This document shows positions 36,845 through 47,721 of a DNA stretch of 64,000 nt, piece by piece. The notes under the pieces were generated by a model, which was not told the DNA's origin, made no database searches, and was given only the letters and a program-made list of their open reading frames with translations. The translations under genes and the position numbers were made by a program. Positions within the stretch are counted from its first letter, which is position 1, and each line of letters begins with the position of its first letter. Origin of the DNA: Rotaria socialis (lineage: Eukaryota; Rotifera; Eurotatoria; Philodinida; Philodinidae); NCBI GenBank assembly GCA_905331475.1, contig CAJNYU010000496.1, positions 1-64,000 of the forward strand, in the 5' to 3' direction.

Positions 36845-38333
36845 CGATGCTATGTAAGCTATAAAAAAAAAGGTTGCAAAGACAAATCAACAGGTGCTTC
36901 GTTTGTTCTCCTTTCAATACAATGCCAATGCCCTATCAATGAACCGCTTATTAATATGCATGTATATGTATAGGTATATAGAAAAAAAAAACGAGAGAAT
37001 ACAGTCTTTGGTTACTCGTGTCTATTCTCATCTATATCAGTTATATGTATGAATTGTTGTTCTTCATTTTTCAATAACGTTAAAAATAGTTACATTGACT
37101 CAAATATCGCATGCGTACATTTTTTTCTTTTTCGCCTTTCGTTGCTTACTCACTCGTTCGGTACGAGGTTCTTTTTGTTTGTAAAAATTAGATACCAACA
37201 CTACTTCATTCGTCGGCACAACAAGTGAACGCCGTCCTCGATTGCGAACAAATAAGCACAATAAAGAAGGAAAGAGAGAGTAGAAAGGAAATTCGATCCT
37301 CACGTACGCGTATGTGTTCTATCGATCTCTTAGTTTTTATTCTTCATCGTCATTTTTTGTGTTCATGTGTTATGCCCTTGCAAAGCTCAAATCAGCCAAA
37401 TGATAACAAATAGACTCATATACGTATATATATATATATATTTTTATATATGTACGTACGTATGCACACGCGAACTCATCTGATATCATAAAATTCATAG
37501 TATTAAAAGGAGCGTATCTTTCAAGTGGTGGTGTCAAACTTAAGTTGAGAACAATCTGTATCTTGAGTCTATGCTTGGCTATATATATATATATATATAT
37601 CTTTAAGAATCATTTATTGATAATTTTGAAAGAGTTACAATTATGTTATGATCTAGAAAATATACATACTTGCTATTCGTCTTGATAGTGATACTTTCTG
37701 ATGATTTTCAGTATGGTTTTGAACAACAGCCATCTTTGTTCGTTCGTTTTACGCTTTTCTTTTCAAGTGATCATCCGAATAAAAATTTGTCAGTCATACG
37801 AGTACCCTGTCTTTTTTCGCTTGAGATTTTCATTTCTGATAACTCTATTACTACATCGTTTTCACCCATGCACACGTTAAAGATATATAATATTGATATT
37901 GAGTTATATTTAAAAAAATTAAACGTGTGTGAAAACCTATAACAGTGTTTCATAGAGCCAGTTACAGATTGACTGTCCGTGAAATTATCAATTTATTAAA
38001 CAAAAAATAGCTGCGATGATATTAATTTATATTTATCAATAACATAGATCAAATTATGTCGTCCTTCTTTTTTTTTGTATGCAAAATGATCGATCAATTT
38101 TAGTAGCTACTCTTTTCCTGTGAATATAGAATTTAAAATTAGTATGATTGCGCATTTCTTGATTTTCTTTGAAAACATAATATGCACAAAAAAAGTAGCT
38201 ATTATTCATCAACTAATTGATAATTTCTCTTGTTTGATTTGGTTGAATGATTTCGTATTATATAAAAAAAAAATAGGATGTAAACAAACAGTTCTATTTA
38301 CTATTTATCATCAGTGAGTATTGTTAACTGTCG
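36845..38333. other. Divergent intergenic region
   Basis: 1.5 kb between the start of the disordered-protein gene (-) and the start of the small Ser/Pro/Arg-rich gene (+). It is AT-rich, with TA tracts near 37425-37445 and 37579-37600. No exon was recognised. Both promoters should lie here. Confidence 0.5.
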
Positions 38334-39095
38334 ATGGGTATTTTTCGAAAGTTTAGACGAACTGAAAATCATGATGGAGACGTATTTCAGGAGCCCTTAC
38401 CACCTATTGTACAGCAAATGGTTTCTGAAGCAGCGGTACGATATGTTGCTTTAAAAGAGAGAGAAAGACGAGCTTATGCTGCAATGCATCCAAATGAAAT
38501 CGTGCCACCTTTACCGGATCTACTAGAAATTCCTATGCCAAGATATGGTGGTGTTATCGATGAAGGCTCAGATGTTTACTCTGAGGAAAATGTTCGATCT
38601 TCTTCTCCGTTTCATGCCATTGCGTCAGCATTAGGCTTTCGTCGATCAAAATCTCGTAATCAATATTACAGAGATTCACCGGCTCATTTTTCACGAGCTG
38701 GTTCGCCTGAGCATTTTCGTCATCGGCCACCTGGTTCACCTGAACATTTTCGTCGACGAGCACATTCGCCTTATTTGGGACGATCACGATCTTCATCGCC
38801 ATATTTCATCGGCGAACATGAAAGAGTTCCATCACCTCATCGTTTTAGTTCACCATTTGGTTCGTCTTCAGCTAACGTTGAACATCGCCGTCAACAGAAT
38901 GCCCAATTATCGCCAAATTTTGAGAGAGAACAAAGATTTCAACAAGGAAATATGATGAATGGTTCACTGCAATATATTCCGCGATATCAACAATTCCAAC
39001 AACCATATTATCCAATCAATCCTGTTGTAAACTATCAAGGCTATCCTATGGTACAACAACAAATGTATTCACCTTATTACTATTCACCTTGCTAA
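38334..39095 (+). CDS. Ser/Pro/Arg-rich low-complexity protein, unknown function
   Basis: Intronless frame of 253 aa. The N-terminal third (IVQQMVSEAAVRYVALKERE, then ERRAYAAMHPNEIVPP) could form a helix. The middle has many SP, RS and SS steps and a repeated GSPEHFR motif (three related copies: RAGSPEHFRHR, PPGSPEHFRRR, preceded by SPAHFSR). The last 60 residues are rich in Gln, Tyr and Pro (YQQFQQPYYPINP; QQQMYSPYYYSPC). Such composition fits an RNA-binding or phase-separating partner, or a substrate of SR-type kinases, but no domain is recognised. Codon use looks like the neighbours. The start at 38334 is the first in-frame ATG of the frame. Confidence 0.65.
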   Translation: MGIFRKFRRTENHDGDVFQEPLPPIVQQMVSEAAVRYVALKERERRAYAAMHPNEIVPPLPDLLEIPMPRYGGVIDEGSDVYSEENVRSSSPFHAIASALGFRRSKSRNQYYRDSPAHFSRAGSPEHFRHRPPGSPEHFRRRAHSPYLGRSRSSSPYFIGEHERVPSPHRFSSPFGSSSANVEHRRQQNAQLSPNFEREQRFQQGNMMNGSLQYIPRYQQFQQPYYPINPVVNYQGYPMVQQQMYSPYYYSPC

Positions 39096-39126
39096 TTGCT
39101 CATTAATTTTTGGCTATCATTTAAAC

Positions 39127-39727
39127 GATCAGTAGAATAAGCGAAATGATCAGTAAGCACAATAAATATAAAATCAGTAAAATAATTGAATGGCCAGTAC
39201 ATTATTTGTGTGGTCAGTTATTAATATACTTCGATTTATTGATATATTTAAAAATCAGTAAATTAGATTAAAAGATCAGTATAAAATTGAAATGTGTTAT
39301 AAGGTGATTTACTTTTTTTCATGGTTGTTCGTTTGGTCTATATATCGTACAGCTGATAAGTACAACATGTATAAATGTACTCGTAGCTCCTTTCTTTCAC
39401 ATTCAGCTTAGTACCAACGAGTACAAAAGATGGAAGTCGTACAAGTTGTTCAATATGAAAGTGATATATCAGACAAAGAGGTTCTGGAAGGAAATGATGA
39501 AATAAATGGAAATCAAAGAATTTCAAAAAAAAGCGTGTCGGGGTAGTGTAGATGAGCAGAAGAATCACACTCGCACCCAAATTTCTATGTTTTACTGATC
39601 AATTTTATCTTTTTTACTGGTAATTATATATAATAAGCTGATCACTTTAACAATAATTACTGATCATTTTAGTGCTGATCATTCAATATTCTTTTTTTAC
39701 TGATCATTTCATTTATTTTACTGATCA
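39127..39727. mobile_element. Fold-back-like element with inverted arrays of TGATCAGTA
   Basis: The left arm (39127-39290) carries repeated GATCAGTA(A) cores spaced about 20-24 bp (starts near 39127, 39148, 39172, 39192, 39212, then two more near 39255 and 39275). The right arm (39590-39727) carries the same core in the opposite orientation, TTTACTGATCA, at least five times. Between them are about 300 bp without repeats, containing a 38-codon frame starting MEVVQVVQYESD at 39430 (+). Inverted arms made of short tandem units are typical of Foldback-type elements. No transposase is present, so the element would be non-autonomous or a relic. Confidence 0.55.
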
Positions 39728-40335
39728 AATATAATGTTTCCTTAATTTTTGCTTTCAATCTCATTAATCTTGAGTTTATTTTACTCACTATACCATAGCT
39801 GTTGTCTTGTCTTTTCTCTATCGGTACAATTATCCATTGAGACATACGAAAGAAACAATTCTATCTACTGTTTTTTCATGAAAGTTAAATTTCTCATTAT
39901 CAACAAGAAGTCTTAAGAATATGTCTCTTGAAATCGATAATGCTTCTTTCTTACCTTTATATTGTTTTATATGTTCGCAAATAAAGAAAAGCGTCATTTA
40001 TACTTTAAACACACTCATTTTTTTTCCGTTGTTTTTTCATAAGCAATAAATAAAAGATTAACAATTGATCTCGTTTATTTCATGGAATAAAAATGCTTGG
40101 TGAATTTTGTTGCTTTTCTTTAATCTAATTGAAGGCGAAGTCAATTTTCAAATAATTCACTTCTTTTTTTATTTTATGTTTCATTTAACATACTTAAACG
40201 TCAATGAAAAAAAGAGTTAAGACAGAGTAAATCAACAATGAAACTACGATCAAGAAAACAAAACCGCTAAAACAACAGAAACACCCAAGAGATAATATAT
40301 TGTAAAATGTCTTTTTCAGTTTTTGCACTTCATTT
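39728..40335. other. Intergenic spacer before DAD1
   Basis: T-rich, AT-rich sequence between the inverted-array element and the DAD1 stop. It presumably contains the DAD1 3' UTR. Nothing else seen. Confidence 0.5.
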
Positions 40336-40749
40336 TTAGCCAATAAAATTAACCACAACTAAATGTAAAATAACATGAGCAAAGACAAAATCAGCGAAGG
40401 CTCGTTCCGGTGAAACATTAAATGTAGATTGATTAGCTTTATTTAATTGAATACGTAAACTTGCTAAAATAAAAAAGAACAAAAGAATCGATTTAAAAAA
40501 GCCTTTCCCATCGAACGAAAGCAAGATCTTACCCCCCAAAATAAAACAGCCAACCGTTGAAATAAAACCGGATAGGAATGAATTAAATGGAAATGTTCCA
40601 ACAAGAAGACAATAAGCAAATTGAACAATACCAGTTAATAGAACATAAACCAAATAAGCATCGATTAATTTTAATTTCTTTGGTGTAGTCGTTTGATATT
40701 CATTATTAAGTTTACCTAAAATACCAGCAACTTGTCCTAATTGACTCAT
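40336..40749 (-). CDS. DAD1, oligosaccharyltransferase subunit (2 exons)
   Basis: Small integral ER-membrane subunit of the oligosaccharyltransferase that N-glycosylates nascent proteins. Exons 40533-40749 and 40463-40336 give 114 aa, matching the usual 113. The core [17 protein letters not shown] and the end [20 protein letters not shown] are diagnostic of DAD1/Ost2. Three hydrophobic segments are visible. The 69 bp intron (40464-40532; GGTAAG donor, TTTTAG acceptor) is a multiple of three and has no stop codon, so unspliced RNA would read through with 23 extra residues between CFILG and SLRIQ. The family's conserved spacing shows that this is an intron. It starts head to head with the ICA1 gene. 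Confidence 0.95.
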   Translation of the reverse strand: MSQLGQVAGILGKLNNEYQTTTPKKLKLIDAYLVYVLLTGIVQFAYCLLVGTFPFNSFLSGFISTVGCFILGGKILLSFDGKGFFKSILLFFFILASLRIQLNKANQSTFNVSPERAFADFVFAHVILHLVVVNFIG

Positions 40750-41226
40750 TTTCTTTCTTATAATAATAACAAATACAAATCTAGAATTAAAATAAAATCA
40801 ATGTTCAAAAAATAAATACGTAGATCATTTTTCACATGATTCTATTTGTAAATGTCTAATATTTTATTTAGCATGAGAGCAGTGTTCCATTAAATCTATG
40901 TGCTGTTCTATTCTTGAAAATTCAATAGATTACGTATATACTTAAAAAGAAGTTCGGGGCAACATTATTTAAACGGAATCCTTGCAGCAACTATATCAAA
41001 GATCCAATTCGTCTTTTGTTTTACGTGACGTGTGTGCTTGCTAGTTTGGATTGTCTAACCAATCGTAAAATCATTCAATAGAGGTCGAAAGAAAATAGCC
41101 TATTGGCGTGAATAAAAGAAACTTTTTTCCTTGATGATTAAGAAAAAAATTCGAATGATTCAAGGTGTTGTTTTTTGGCCTCAGTCTCTCTCTATTTCTT
41201 AGAAGAAAAGAATAGTCGATACAAAT
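40750..41226. promoter_or_regulatory. Divergent promoter region DAD1 / ICA1 (inferred)
   Basis: 477 bp separate the two start codons. Both genes read outwards, so both promoters must be here. No specific motif was assigned. Confidence 0.4.
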
Positions 41227-43630
41227 ATGAGTTATAGAAATTCGAATAATTTTTCATATGACAAACATTCTGAACATCAAGATCGAACAAGTTTAGGTAA
41301 ACTACGTTCCAAATATTGGACAACAAAACAACTTGTAATTAAAAAGCTTGGCCGAGAAGAAGACGAATTTGTTATTGCGTCGGATGCTGATGTTGATGCT
41401 AAACTTGAATTACTTTATACCATTAGACGATCATGCTATGATTTAATTCGTGTATGTTTACTTGATTTTTTTTCTATCGTCGTTTTCTTTTTCATATTGC
41501 TAATCAACTCGTGATGATTCTATTTAGATTATGGAACGGTATCAAACAAATGTTCTGTTTCTTTCTCATGAAGAAACAGATATGGCTCGATTTCTAAAAG
41601 ATTACGCACAAACGGATAAAACACGTGCAGGAAAAATGATGGCAAGTGTATCAAAAGTACTTGCTTATACAGCTCAACAACGATTAACTCTCCGACAGCC
41701 ATTATTACGTTTACATAATGAAATTGAAACATTTCGTCTTCGCGCAGTCACAGATACATTAACAACAGTAAAACGTATGGAAACAGCACGAACAGAATAT
41801 CGTGGCAGTATTTTATGGCTGAAAGATGCATCAGCACAAGTTGATCCAGATAAACAATTAGAAAAGTTTCGTCGAGTACAAAGTCAAGTGAAAGCAACGA
41901 AAATTGACTATGACAAATTAAAATCGGATGTTATACAAAAAATCGATTTACTTACAGCTAGCCGATGGTTAGTATCACAGAGAATATTCGAAAATTTATA
42001 TAAGCTGCAGTTATATTTCCTTCCATTATGATAACTCGAATAGGCAATATTACTGGAAAAGTTATATTTGAGGCATTTCTTAATATTGAGAAGGTTCCTT
42101 GGAAAATATTCATCGACAGTTTAGCAATGTCTCCTTCGTTCGAAGATCAGTGATTCTATTGCTTTGTATAATCATACAAATTTTTGATTTTCGGATTCTG
42201 TATGATGAAGTAGGAAAACTTGAATTCTCTATGGATTCGTCACAAATATTTATTTGCATTTAGTATTCGAGCACGAAAGAAATTGAGTCAGAACGAGCAA
42301 CTACTAAAGTCACTTTATGTCAATATGAGAATTATGATGAATTATTAAAAATCTAACTGTCTTTTATTTCGAGACGCCAACATAAAAATAAAAGTAATCT
42401 TTTCCAATTCAAGACCAATAAGTATTAGTCAATTGGTCTCTTTAATAAAGTAAGATTGACAGATATTTTTCTTTTAGAATTTTCTATTGCTTGCCGAGGT
42501 CAGGAAATAGAATGCACCGAAGTCGTCTCCTCTGATAGCATTCTAAGCTTAAAGACAAATATTTTAAAAATCATACGCATGTTCTTATCTTACACTATTC
42601 TTATTTTGTTCGTCTTAGTAATATGTATTCACATGTATTAGCAGCTTATCAAAAAAGTTTACTTAACTTTTGGGCTAAAACATCAAAAATAATGTCGGCT
42701 GTTGCCGAATCATTTCAAGGCTATCAATATTATGAATTTACTGTTATTAAAGATCTTGTCGAACCGAGTCGATTATTAGCTGAGATGAATTCGAGTGCAT
42801 TTTTGGATAAGAAAAAACCAGAAGATGAAAAAGAAGAAAAAGTGAAAAACAACGAAACAAAAACAGATGATGCACTTATTGATATCGATGATTCAACCAA
42901 TAATTCAATAGAAAAAGCATCGGCTGATGTTACGTCGAAGAGTAAGAAAATTTCTTTTGAAAAAAAAAAGTTGAAAATTTATGTTTTTCATGAATATGTA
43001 GAAGAAATTATTGATCTAACTGAACCAATCAATGCCTTAATCGATATATCCGATGTTCAACTTGATGATCAGCTACTTGAAATCGAAAAACTAACAACCA
43101 TTGATCAAGCTGCAACAGCAGCAGCTGCTGCTAATACGAATGCAGAACCAAGTGCATCCAATAGTGGAGATAATCTTGTTGACTTATTAGATTCATCTGT
43201 TGACCACGATAAATTATTTTCCGATTTACTTTCACCATTATCATCTGAAATTAATAATGATAATACCAATACTGATCTTCTTGGATTAAATCAAACTACT
43301 GGTTTTGATGCTGATTGGACAGCAGCGTTCGGTAATCTCTCAACGAATCAGCAATATTTTCCAACGTCTGCTACTCAAGATAATACTGGCGCATCAAATA
43401 ACAATTTTCTTCCATCATCTCTTCTCAGTGAATTATTATCATCAGCAAATAGAACAAATAAACCAGCGATGACATCATCAACAGGTCCGAAACCAAAGCC
43501 AACGCAAGCAACAACAGGAAAAAATACAGACAAATCAAATTGGTTTAATTTATTTGCTGAACTCGATCCAATTCAAAATCCAGATGCTATCGGGAAAAAA
43601 GCTGGTGATGAAAATGATCGTAGTTGTTAA
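41227..43630 (+). CDS. ICA1: ICA69 / islet cell autoantigen 1 homologue (arfaptin-homology domain)
   Basis: BAR-type arfaptin-homology protein that binds Rab2/PICK1 and membranes in dense-core vesicle and AMPA-receptor trafficking. Exons 41227-41451, 41528-41967 and 42619-43630 give 558 aa in frame. Family hallmarks: KYWTTKQLVIKKLG then EDEFVIASDADVDAKLELL (residues about 30-70), DKTRAGKMM, RTEYRGSILWLKDAS, TASRC, then FWAKTSKIMSAVAESFQGYQ. These cover the whole helical dimer domain, residues about 20-270. The middle is acidic and Asn/Ser-rich. The ICAC C-terminal block is also kept (DADWTAAFGNL; FLPSSLLSELL; WFNLFAELDPIQNPDAIGK). Intron 2 is 651 bp, ten times longer than intron 1, and holds nothing recognised. 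Confidence 0.94.
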
Positions 43631-44121
43631 TTTTAATTTTTAGTTAATTTTTGATTTTAATCTGCAATATTTTATTGGTGTTGCTCTTTCCTTCTCATTA
43701 TGTATCTGCTAGTCACATAGATCTTTTCCTTACATGGAACATTCCAATAAGTGCATTATATAATCTGAACAGAGTACTTCTCATTTTTTTTCCCAAGACA
43801 ATGTGAATATTTTTGTTTTTGTCTTTTTTTCAATGTGATTGTTGTTTTGGTAAAGAAAGAAAAAAATCTTTCATCTCTTTTCTTATATCCATCAGTATTT
43901 CTTTTACATTTAATCATTTCTGTTTTTTTTCTTTTTCTTTCAAGTTACAGAATATATTCATGTTAAAATTTATTTCATTAACGTGTCTCTATTGATTATG
44001 ATACGTACAAGAGAAGAAATCCATTTAACTCGGAATTATAAATATGTATATGTAAGAAAATATTATCGTAAAAACAAAGGACGGAAAATAAATATTAGTT
44101 TAGAAATAAAAAATGTAGCGG
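43631..44121. other. Convergent spacer between ICA1 and RING-UBR gene
   Basis: T-rich, AT-rich 3' region shared by the two converging genes. No exon or repeat recognised. Confidence 0.5.
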
Positions 44122-46759
44122 TCAGTTTCGTGGATATATTTGACAAACATTTTTGCGGCGATCACTTTTGTTACAGTCGCATTTTGGTCTAAAGCAAAGA
44201 AACAAAGTTGATTAAGAACAGTTTCGCTTTCTCTGCTATTAAACATTACCCACTAGCTTCATTGCCAAACATTAATGGAGTAATATCATGGTCTATTGAT
44301 AAGAGAATATTTCAAGCGTTTAATATATTATATTAATCATACAACAAAGAATCATTAATTCTCATTCTTTTATATATCTTTGAATTTAGCCCTATAAATC
44401 CATGATGAAAATTACACGATATTTTTAATTATTTTTATTGTGTATCATCAGGTACTGTTCTGTACATTTGTATCAAACTGTTTATCGTTAACTCAGATTG
44501 CCTAAACCCGAATAAATGCTCACTGAAGCATTCATAGAAAAACAAAGAAACAATAATGAAAATAAGCCTAACTCTTTCTTCTTTGTAACTCCACAGCACT
44601 AGCTTCGGAACAATAGTCTTTTTTTTTTGTTAGAGTATTCAAAGATCATTGATACATACAGTCCAAAATCAGTAAGGCATCTCTGTCTATGTTAAGATAA
44701 AATTTCGAAGCTGAAATCGTGTAGTTTGTAGCAAAAATCTTTGCCTTCATGCATCTCTATTACTCGCTGTGTGTTATTCGTTCTATTTAGATTAGTCTTC
44801 TTGGTTCGAAACTAATAATTTGCTAGCTTTTTATAAGAAAGAAAAATTACGAAAATCTATTTTTCAAATCTTTGAGATGAAAGACCTCTTCGGTATAATA
44901 TTTTGTCTAGCGATAACAAAAGAGAATCGATATATGTCAGTCGATAAAGCCTGCTCATTACTAGCATCACTTTTTAGCTTTGAATAACTCATTTTCTTAC
45001 TTTTATGACAAGCCCTTGCGCAAGATTTACAAATCCCTAAATAGAAAGAAAAAAAAATTAAAAAAAAAGCAGACTTCATCTAAAATCAATGTTTTGTACA
45101 TCTTAGTGGTTTTCCATCTTTTCCGCATTGTTGACATTGAAAATAATCGACTAGATGTTTCTGATGTGGATCTTCGTGATAAATTTGTTTAAAACATTTT
45201 TTTGGTATTTCACTTTCTAATACAACTTCACCATGAATAACAACAAGTGTTCCTCGTAGCTATTTAAATGAATCTTTATATAATAGTAAAATACATACAA
45301 ACAAACAAATGACTCACTAGTTTATGTTCTAAAATAGGTCGACAATTACGAGATACAGTCAACAAACTATTATTATCGTCATCATCATCATCATCTTCGA
45401 TATCCATTCTTTTAAGTCGTTTTATTACTGACTGTTCAGATAGATCGTCCAACGAACTGAATATAATAAATAAATTTATTTAACATAAATATATTCTATC
45501 ATACTTAATACAAGTGAAAAGGACCACGCCATCAGTTTTTACTACTTTATCATTATTTAATAGTATTAATTCATCTAATGCTTGCAACAATATCTCCATT
45601 CTAAATCAATTGTTTTTATATAATTTTTATAGTTTCTATAAAAAGATATTTACCGATCTTCGGGACGCATTAGTATTATTGGATATTGATTATCTTTATT
45701 CTTAAAGAAATGATCTTCTTTCCATAATGTGACTCGAACTTGTGTTGAAACAGCGCCGAAATTAGAAACATGCTCATTAAGATGACTAAAGTAGAAAGTA
45801 GGATTATTTCCGTTTAATGAATTTCAACGAAACTGACTTTTTATATGCCTGAATAAAAAGTACTTGAACATTTCGAATTTCTTCATCGAGTTTTTTTATA
45901 TCGTCTTTAAATTTAATAGTTAGTTCATCAAGATTGTTCTTATATTCTATGAAAAAATTAATTATTATTTAAAAACTAAGTGTTCTATTTAGTCTTACCT
46001 TCCTTTGTTGATTTTTTTTCTTGAAGTCTCACTACAGCTCGATTATATGCTGCTTCAATATCACTTTTTTTACGTTTATATCGACTACGCATATCATTTT
46101 CGCTTGTTAAATGATTGGCCAACGATGTTACAAGAGTATCTAATATAAATGTTTATATACGTATAAATAGAATCGATTAAAATACCACGAAAGAGTTCTT
46201 CAAGAATTGTTCGTACTGAATTATCGCCTATTTGAGTAACAACTAAAATTTGAAAAAAAAACGATTTGCTTATCACATAAATTGAAGATTGGTTTACTTT
46301 GATTAGCAAATGATGCTGCTTTATGTGCTTCAGCATCTTGAATGGCCTTGTCAATAGCTTCTGAAAAAATAAATTGTAAATATCGAAATAAAGAAAGAGA
46401 AAAGAAGAGAAGCATCAGAACCTAGTAAAGTATTGTATTGAGCATCACGTTGAATATTATCTTGCTGTAAATCTTTATTACACAACGGACATCGATGATT
46501 TGAATTGATAGATTCTAGTGTCAAAATAAAAATTTAATTAATGTTTTTAGATTGTTTTTCTAATTCACCTTTGATACATTCCTCACAAAAACGATGGAAA
46601 CACACTGTTACCCAAACATCTTTCATTATGTTTAGACATATTGGGCAATTGAATTGTTCTAATAATGGTTCTGGCTAGAAAAAACCGTTGATTATGATTC
46701 ATAGGTTATTAATTGGAACATACTGAAATCATACAATTTGCTGACATAGCTGTTGCCAT
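44122..46759 (-). CDS. RING-finger protein with coiled coil and C-terminal UBR-box-like zinc finger
   Basis: Probable E3 ubiquitin ligase, about 400 aa in about 14 small exons. The start (46759) reads MATAMSANCMIS. A C3HC4 RING follows (46.68-46.44 kb): CPICLNIMKD, CFHRFCEECI, HRCPLCNKDL, with all eight ligands visible across one intron. The middle is helical and charged (AAYNRAVVRLQEKKS; IKKLDEEIRNVQVLF), a likely coiled coil. The C-terminus, in exons 45100-45259, 45001-45036, 44250-44292 and 44122-44188, joins in frame to a pattern Cys-x2-Cys (DYFQCQQCG), WICKSCARACHK, then NHDITPL, and last PKCDCNK with a final Cys nine residues later. This matches a UBR-box-type zinc finger (compare the FBXO11 UBR box: C-x2-C, C-x2-C, CHxxH, CDC). 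The small joins of 36 and 43 nt are inferred from splice sites and frame. No named orthologue is recognised. Confidence 0.72.
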
Positions 46760-47721
46760 TTTTCACACTTTTTTTAATATCTTAAATCATAGATGCATAA
46801 AGATTTAACGAATTTTCTCAGAACAAAAATAAGAAAATAAATTATACACATCGACACAAATAAATTCTTCCTTTCCTCCTGTGTTCTTTCGTCTGATGTA
46901 AGTTGTCATTGTGCAATCAAATAGCGTGAAAAAAAGAACAAGCTTTTTAAGTAATATAACCTCATCTCAATTTAGAGGGCAGCAGTTGACTAAGAAAAAT
47001 AGGGATGACAGTTTCTTTTTTAACATTTCGCAATATATTCATTGACAGACATAGAAGAAATGTTTTTATATAGCTCATTATGTTGTATGTTTTGGATTTT
47101 AATTACAATAGAATAATAATAGAAACTCGTATGAAAAATAAATATGATAATCATCAAAAGTTTCGATGCTGATAAAATATACACGGAACATGTTTCTTTT
47201 TAACATCTAATTTTTTTCCTTTTCTAAAAATAATTTGTGACAAAGACGTTAAAAGCGAAATCATGCCTATTATTGAAACAATGTCGTGAGACATACCTAA
47301 TGATAGAGTTTTTAAATGAGTTATGAATGAATATTGATTCACTTGCTTTGCTTGGGTGTGCAATCATAGAAAGTATGTTGCTCTTTCATATGAGTTGGAA
47401 TTTGACCATTGAAAAGAATAGAAAATAACGGAATATTGGAGAAGACGTATTTGTAGATTCTATTTCTTTACATGAATAAAAAGAAAGAAAGATTTGAACT
47501 ATCGATTTATTGAATTAGCAGCAAAACATTGAGTAAAATTATGTTATTTGAAAATTTTGATTCATGACAACGTGAGCAAGTAAAAAACATCTTATCAAAC
47601 GCAACAACTTTATTTTCTTTTTGTTCGAAATAGCATATTTTCACAAGCCTCAAAAACAAATATTACTATTAGATGTATTAAGAAAATTATCACAACGAAA
47701 CATGAATAACAGAAAATAATT
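46760..47721. other. Intergenic region
   Basis: About 960 bp of AT-rich sequence between the RING-UBR gene start and the 3' end of the CACUL1-like gene. No exon recognised. It presumably includes the RING-UBR promoter. Confidence 0.5.

Noticed and set aside
39338..39580. 80-codon minus-strand frame in the centre of the inverted-array element
   Set aside because: No recognisable transposase or other domain; hydrophobic composition is typical of a chance frame.
44864..45079. Minus-strand frame of 71 codons starting MKSAFFLIFFSF, looking like a signal peptide
   Set aside because: It starts inside an intron of the RING-UBR gene; its Cys-rich part is better explained as the exon 45001-45036 joined to neighbours.
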